Shown: one piece after another, positions 60,484 to 64,000 of the stretch
How the letters are laid out: each line of letters begins with the position of its first letter
Numbering within the stretch: position 1 is the stretch's first letter
DNA from: Gordionus sp. m RMFG-2023
Lineage: Eukaryota > Nematomorpha > Gordioida > Chordodea > Parachordodidae
Reading direction: 5' to 3'
DNA: 64,000 bases
Assembly (NCBI RefSeq): GCF_954871325.1
Contig: NC_088775.1
Location: 86,157,561-86,221,560 of the forward strand
The notes under the pieces: model-generated
The model's database searches: none
What the model saw: only the letters and a program-made list of their open reading frames with translations
Told to the model about the DNA's origin: nothing
Program-made: the position numbers and the translations under genes

Positions 60484-61506
60484 TCAAAAAAATTTTTTTG
60501 TCAACTCTATGATTTTTTGTCTGAACATTGACATGCAAAAAAAGGATAAGATGGAGTTTGACGCGAATATGAGGCAATAGATATAGGAGATAAAAGAAGT
60601 GTATATATTAAAGTCGAGAGGAAAGAATTTTTGGAAAGTGAAGTAAATCGTATCAAACATGTATATACCGAAAAGAGCCACAGCATAATATATGATATCT
60701 CGTTCCCTTTTTTTTCGTTCGGATGTAGATATTTTTCTTCGAAATAATAGAATATTTAAATTATTACCTTTATTTGCAATTTCTATCTTTCTATTCTCTG
60801 AATGTACTGAATGAGAGTCTAAGCCAGTCACCGTTGTAATACAAGAAGTCTTAAACTTTGGATCCTTAGGCGTGGTTGTGATGCTAGAATCACTCAAGCT
60901 TTCTAGATTCTTTCTTTGCCTTTTAAGTAGTATAAATATATAAATATAGAACAAACCCGTCGCCGTTATATTAGAGTATTGCCATACTAAGTGTACTTTG
61001 AAAATAACTGGAATAAAGTTATTGTAATTTATAAAACAAGCGAATAGTGACGGCAAAATCGCTACCCCACCCACATATAAATGCCACACCCGCATGAATA
61101 TGGAAGTGATCCATATAAATATCAACAAGGATATCGTAGACTTAAGCGAAAATAATTTTCTTAATTTACTATTGTACGAGCAGCCCATAACCAGGCACCT
61201 ATTAAGTGCCAAGGTAAACATGTGGAGGGAATGCGATAAAAATGTTATCTCGTTTAGCATTCCAAATATTATACACAATTTATAATCGGAAATAGTGTTG
61301 GGCATGAAAGAATAAAAGAAATAATTTAGTCCGTATGTTAGGGCTCCTAGACAGGCGCACCATGTTAAACTGGCTATAATGATAAAGGAAGGTTTTTTAT
61401 TTAAATAGTTGTCACTCAGGATGATCCATAACAATAGAGCGTTTCCTATCGAACCTATTACGGATGTCAGCAATAAAACTATGGCAAATACTTGCTTAGC
61501 AATCAT
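60484..61506 (-). CDS. Intronless rhodopsin-like GPCR (array member 4; TM2 Asp lost)
   Basis: A complete 340-aa receptor, closest to the one at 46775. It starts MIAKQVFAIVLL. TM2 reads LTWCACLGAL: the near-universal class A aspartate (position 51 in member 1) is alanine here, because CDFLG has become CACLG. This position normally binds the allosteric sodium ion, so signalling may be altered. TM3 keeps NRC, TM4 keeps the Trp (LIFIWI), and extracellular loop 2 keeps ACFINY. The loop before TM7 is one residue shorter (FFPLDF against FFPNLDF). TM7 ends SNSILSFFCMSMFRQK. The frame is otherwise uninterrupted, so this looks like a functional or very recently altered gene and not an evident pseudogene. 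Confidence 0.9.
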   Translation of the reverse strand: MIAKQVFAIVLLLTSVIGSIGNALLLWIILSDNYLNKKPSFIIIASLTWCACLGALTYGLNYFFYSFMPNTISDYKLCIIFGMLNEITFLSHSLHMFTLALNRCLVMGCSYNSKLRKLFSLKSTISLLIFIWITSIFMRVWHLYVGGVAILPSLFACFINYNNFIPVIFKVHLVWQYSNITATGLFYIYIFILLKRQRKNLESLSDSSITTTPKDPKFKTSCITTVTGLDSHSVHSENRKIEIANKGNNLNILLFRRKISTSERKKRERDIIYYAVALFGIYMFDTIYFTFQKFFPLDFNIYTSFISYIYCLIFASNSILSFFCMSMFRQKIIELTKKFF

Positions 61507-62261
61507 AAATCATCAACTAATTAATATAAATTACAGAAAATCGTTAAAATTAATTGTGAATTATTAAATGTTTTACACAAATTTTTATTAGAAAAAAATT
61601 CTTAAATTTTTGTAAAATATTGTTAAATTTTTTTTATTAAAATATTAACAAATTTGGCTTTACTAACATTATATCTCTAATTAAAAAAATATTCATTGCT
61701 TGTCAAAAAATTAAAAACATAACATGTTTAATACATCTTTTTAATATAGATTGTCAAAAAATTAAAATTTTTTTATATGTTATAATTGACATGTATTTTT
61801 ATTAATATATTTATAAATGTTACAAAAATATTTTTATATGGTTAAAAATAGCAGAATAATATTAAATTTGAATTTATAGTAGCATAATTAATCATATACA
61901 AGATGAAATATTTGTAAAATGCAACATTACTAAAATTATTTTAATTTATTTAAATTCTTGGATTGATAAATGCTAGAGAGGCTAATAACGGCTCTGGATT
62001 TGAAAATATAGAGTTATGTACTGGTAAAAAATTAAATTTTATTTTTGATAGATGATTGTAAGAGTCAAATATATTAGATTAAATTATTGATATTTAATTC
62101 CTGTATGTCACTAATTATGTAAATAACTCTTTCAACATCTTACTGTGAACGACTCCATATCACAAATATTTCTTCTTATCAATCTTATTTTCATATCAAT
62201 TTCTACAAAATGTTTTAATATTAATTTTGAATTTGATGATTTTCCTTTCTTACCTTTATCA

Positions 62262-62640
62262 AGATTTCCCATAGGAATATCAACAAGGATATAGTGGACT
62301 TAAACGTGAATAGTTTTCTTAATTTACTATTGTACGAAAAGCCCATAACAAGTGAAGTAAACATGTGGATAGAATGAGATAAAAATGTTATCTCGTTTAG
62401 CATTTCAATTATTATGCACAATTTGTAATAAGAAATGGTGTTGGGCATGAAAAAATAAACGAAATAATTTAGTCCTTATGTTAGAGCTCCTAGAAAGCCA
62501 TACCATGTTAAACTGGTTATAATGATAAATGATGGTTTTTTTTTCTAAAGTAGTTATCGCTCAGGATGATCCATAACAATAGGCGTTTTCGATTGAATCT
62601 ATTATGGATATCAGCAAGGCAAATCCTGCCTAGTAATCAT
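62262..62640 (-). pseudogene. Truncated GPCR pseudogene (N-terminal half only)
   Basis: The start ATG (62638-62640) and its AAT-CAT context match the intact paralogs. The sequence decays at once, with small deletions in TM1, a homopolymer insertion (TTTTTTTTT near 62536) before TM2, and loss of LALNRC at the end of TM3 (reads HMFTSLVMGF). The copy ends in TM4 (KSTISLLIF) at an abrupt junction with the upstream flank of unit F. TM5 to TM7 are absent. The junction marks a duplication or deletion breakpoint. Confidence 0.88.
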
Positions 62641-62760
62641 AATGTTTAACTAAATATCATTTCTAGCAAAAACGTTAAAAATAATTGTAAATTGCAAAAT
62701 GTTACACAAATATTTTTTTGAAAAAAATACTTATTTTTTTATTAAACTAATTTTCGTAAT

Positions 62761-63200
62761 GATAAAATCAAGGACGAGAACCCGAACCCTGAACCCGAAC
62801 ACTCAATATTTCGCGGAACCCAAACCCAAACTCTTCCTTTTTAAAATTTAGAGTTCAGGGTTCAAGCTTTTTTTTTAAATTTTAAATAATTTATATAATT
62901 TAAAAAAAACATTTTTTGATCATTTTTCGTGTTATCATTTTATTATATTTAGTAAGTTTTAAATTTATTGTAGTATTATAATTATTTTGATAAATTATTT
63001 TTATGGTGATATTAATTAAAATTAATTTTTTTTTAAAAAAAATGACGTTTCTATTATTTTAATTTATTTTAATACGTCTTTATTTTTCTGGTCGTCGAAC
63101 CCTGACCCCACCTAAACCCGGACCGGGTTCAGAGATTTTTCACTGAATCCAAACCCAAACTCGAACCCATTTTTTGAGAGTTCTCGATCCAGGATAAAAT
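62761..63200. mobile_element. 424-bp hAT-type MITE with perfect 8-bp TSD
   Basis: The element is 62769-63192 with TIRs CAAGGACGAGAACCC and CTGGATCGAGAACTC (read inward). It is flanked by GATAAAAT on both sides (62761-62768 and 63193-63200). The subterminal regions are degenerate GAACCC/AACCCAAACCC repeats on one side and the inverse on the other, around an AT-rich core. It is non-coding. Confidence 0.9.
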
Positions 63201-63779
63201 TTTTAATAAAAATTGTCTAATAATACTTTTTTTTTAATGAAAGATAATATTTAGGTATCTTTATTAATAAATTATAATCCAAAACTATTTTTAATATATA
63301 TTTAGAATTAATTAAAATAAAACGCATTTCATTGTTTTCGAGATCTCAACAGCAGAGAATCTTTATTTATGTTCGATTAGAAAATCGAAAAGTCACAAAT
63401 TAAAAGGTTATATCTTACACTTTAATTCTAAAGAGCCCATTGGCGTCAGTTTTGAATGAATTCCTATAGAGGTTAAAGCTCGTTTGATAATTTTGTTGCG
63501 CTGAATATAAAGAAGGAAACGGATTTGGAAAATTGAGGATAGAAACTATGTATACATTTGGGGTTAAAAGAATATAATTCTTTTTAATGACGTCTTAATT
63601 CCCTGGTAATGATCATTATTTATTATTGAAATCATAAAATCAAATTAGATGCGCAGTCGGGAATATAATTTTGAATTTCATGACCTGGCATTTTAACTAA
63701 TCTGGCGTAACAGCTGATGAAACTGTGTTATCACTATATGTCAAAGATAACAGCCCAATTTAAACTTTTTTAATATTTG

Positions 63780-64000
63780 AGAAAATAGATAAACTCGATG
63801 CTAAATCACTAACTACTCTTATAAACTTTGAACAAAATTCAATTAAAGTAAAATATGCTCCCCCACCTTCCATATTAGGGTTAAATTTGATATCGATATT
63901 AGAGTCTAATTTTGTGCTCTAGTGGAACATTTAAAGAAAAGTAACAAATGCTAAAGTTCTTTATCAGGATGTAGTTAGGAAATTAAATAAGATCCTTCAG
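63780..64000 (+). pseudogene. hAT transposase fragment at window end (weak)
   Basis: The last bases read NAKVLYQDVVRKLNKI in one frame and share AAAGTTCTTTATCAGGATGT with the fragment at 25425. It is probably the same hAT remnant, cut by the window edge. Confidence 0.35.

Larger units (their letters stand above)
58860..62261. repeat. Segmental duplication unit F (contains GPCR 4)
   Basis: Aligned to unit E from 58880 to 62261: GCTAATCCGTTAATTCTA near 58870, the CGAATTTGCCGGCCAAG block near 59257, CTACGCCGCGATTTTGCG near 59858, the receptor, and the upstream flank ending at CTTTATCAAGATTT. It lacks the MITE present in E and holds about 170 bp extra after the exon-like block. Confidence 0.7.
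62262..63780. repeat. Segmental duplication unit G (partial)
   Basis: The half receptor is followed by its own upstream flank (62641-62760 resembles 47807-47930), then a MITE. The block 63340-63750 is shared with units D and E (GAGATCTCAACAGCAGAGAAT, ATGACGTC, CAAAGATAACAGCCCA). Confidence 0.6.

Overview
The window is very AT-rich invertebrate-type animal DNA, with long A/T runs and AT microsatellites. It is dominated by transposable elements and by a tandem array of intronless rhodopsin-like (class A) seven-transmembrane receptor genes. I see no bacterial signals (operons, Shine-Dalgarno sites, rRNA). The phylum cannot be fixed from the sequence. The element mix (hAT DNA transposons and their MITEs, an RTE-like LINE, another LINE family known from aquatic invertebrates, Ty3/gypsy elements) together with a lineage-specific GPCR cluster fits several AT-rich invertebrate groups.

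Layout. 1-920: a small exon-like duplicated block. 923-1502: MITE-like sequence. About 2000-5250: a strongly decayed Ty3/gypsy fossil on the minus strand. 6690-25760: three tandem copies (A, B, C) of one segmental unit. Unit A carries a GPCR pseudogene (9905-10867) and a non-autonomous hAT insertion (7825-9671). Unit B carries an intact GPCR (16491-17513). Unit C has lost its receptor and was split by a Ty3/gypsy element (19140-24431). 27732-30785: a broken RTE-like LINE whose 5' end is a tRNA-like head. 31294-37982: a 6.7-kb foldback hAT element with arms of about 2.9 kb made largely of two satellites. It has perfect 8-bp target-site duplications and a hAT transposase remnant in its loop. 40270-63780: further segmental copies D-G with three intact GPCRs (40470-41498, 46775-47797, 60484-61506) and one truncated GPCR (62262-62640). 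Between them lie a decayed hAT transposase, several MITEs and LINE fragments.

The receptors are about 340-342 aa, all on the minus strand and all single-exon. Their membrane segments are nearly uniform and the long third intracellular loop is divergent. Typical class A signatures are modified: NRC in place of DRY, and NSxxS in place of NPxxY. The family looks like a birth-and-death cluster, with four intact genes, one full-length pseudogene and one half gene. Shared flanks show that duplication carried non-coding DNA and old MITEs along with the genes. Because the units are paralogous, several transposon insertions can be confirmed against an empty site inside this same window.

The most striking object is the foldback hAT element. 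Its TIR start (TAGTGTTGTTAA) is shared with a 221-bp MITE at 46284-46504.
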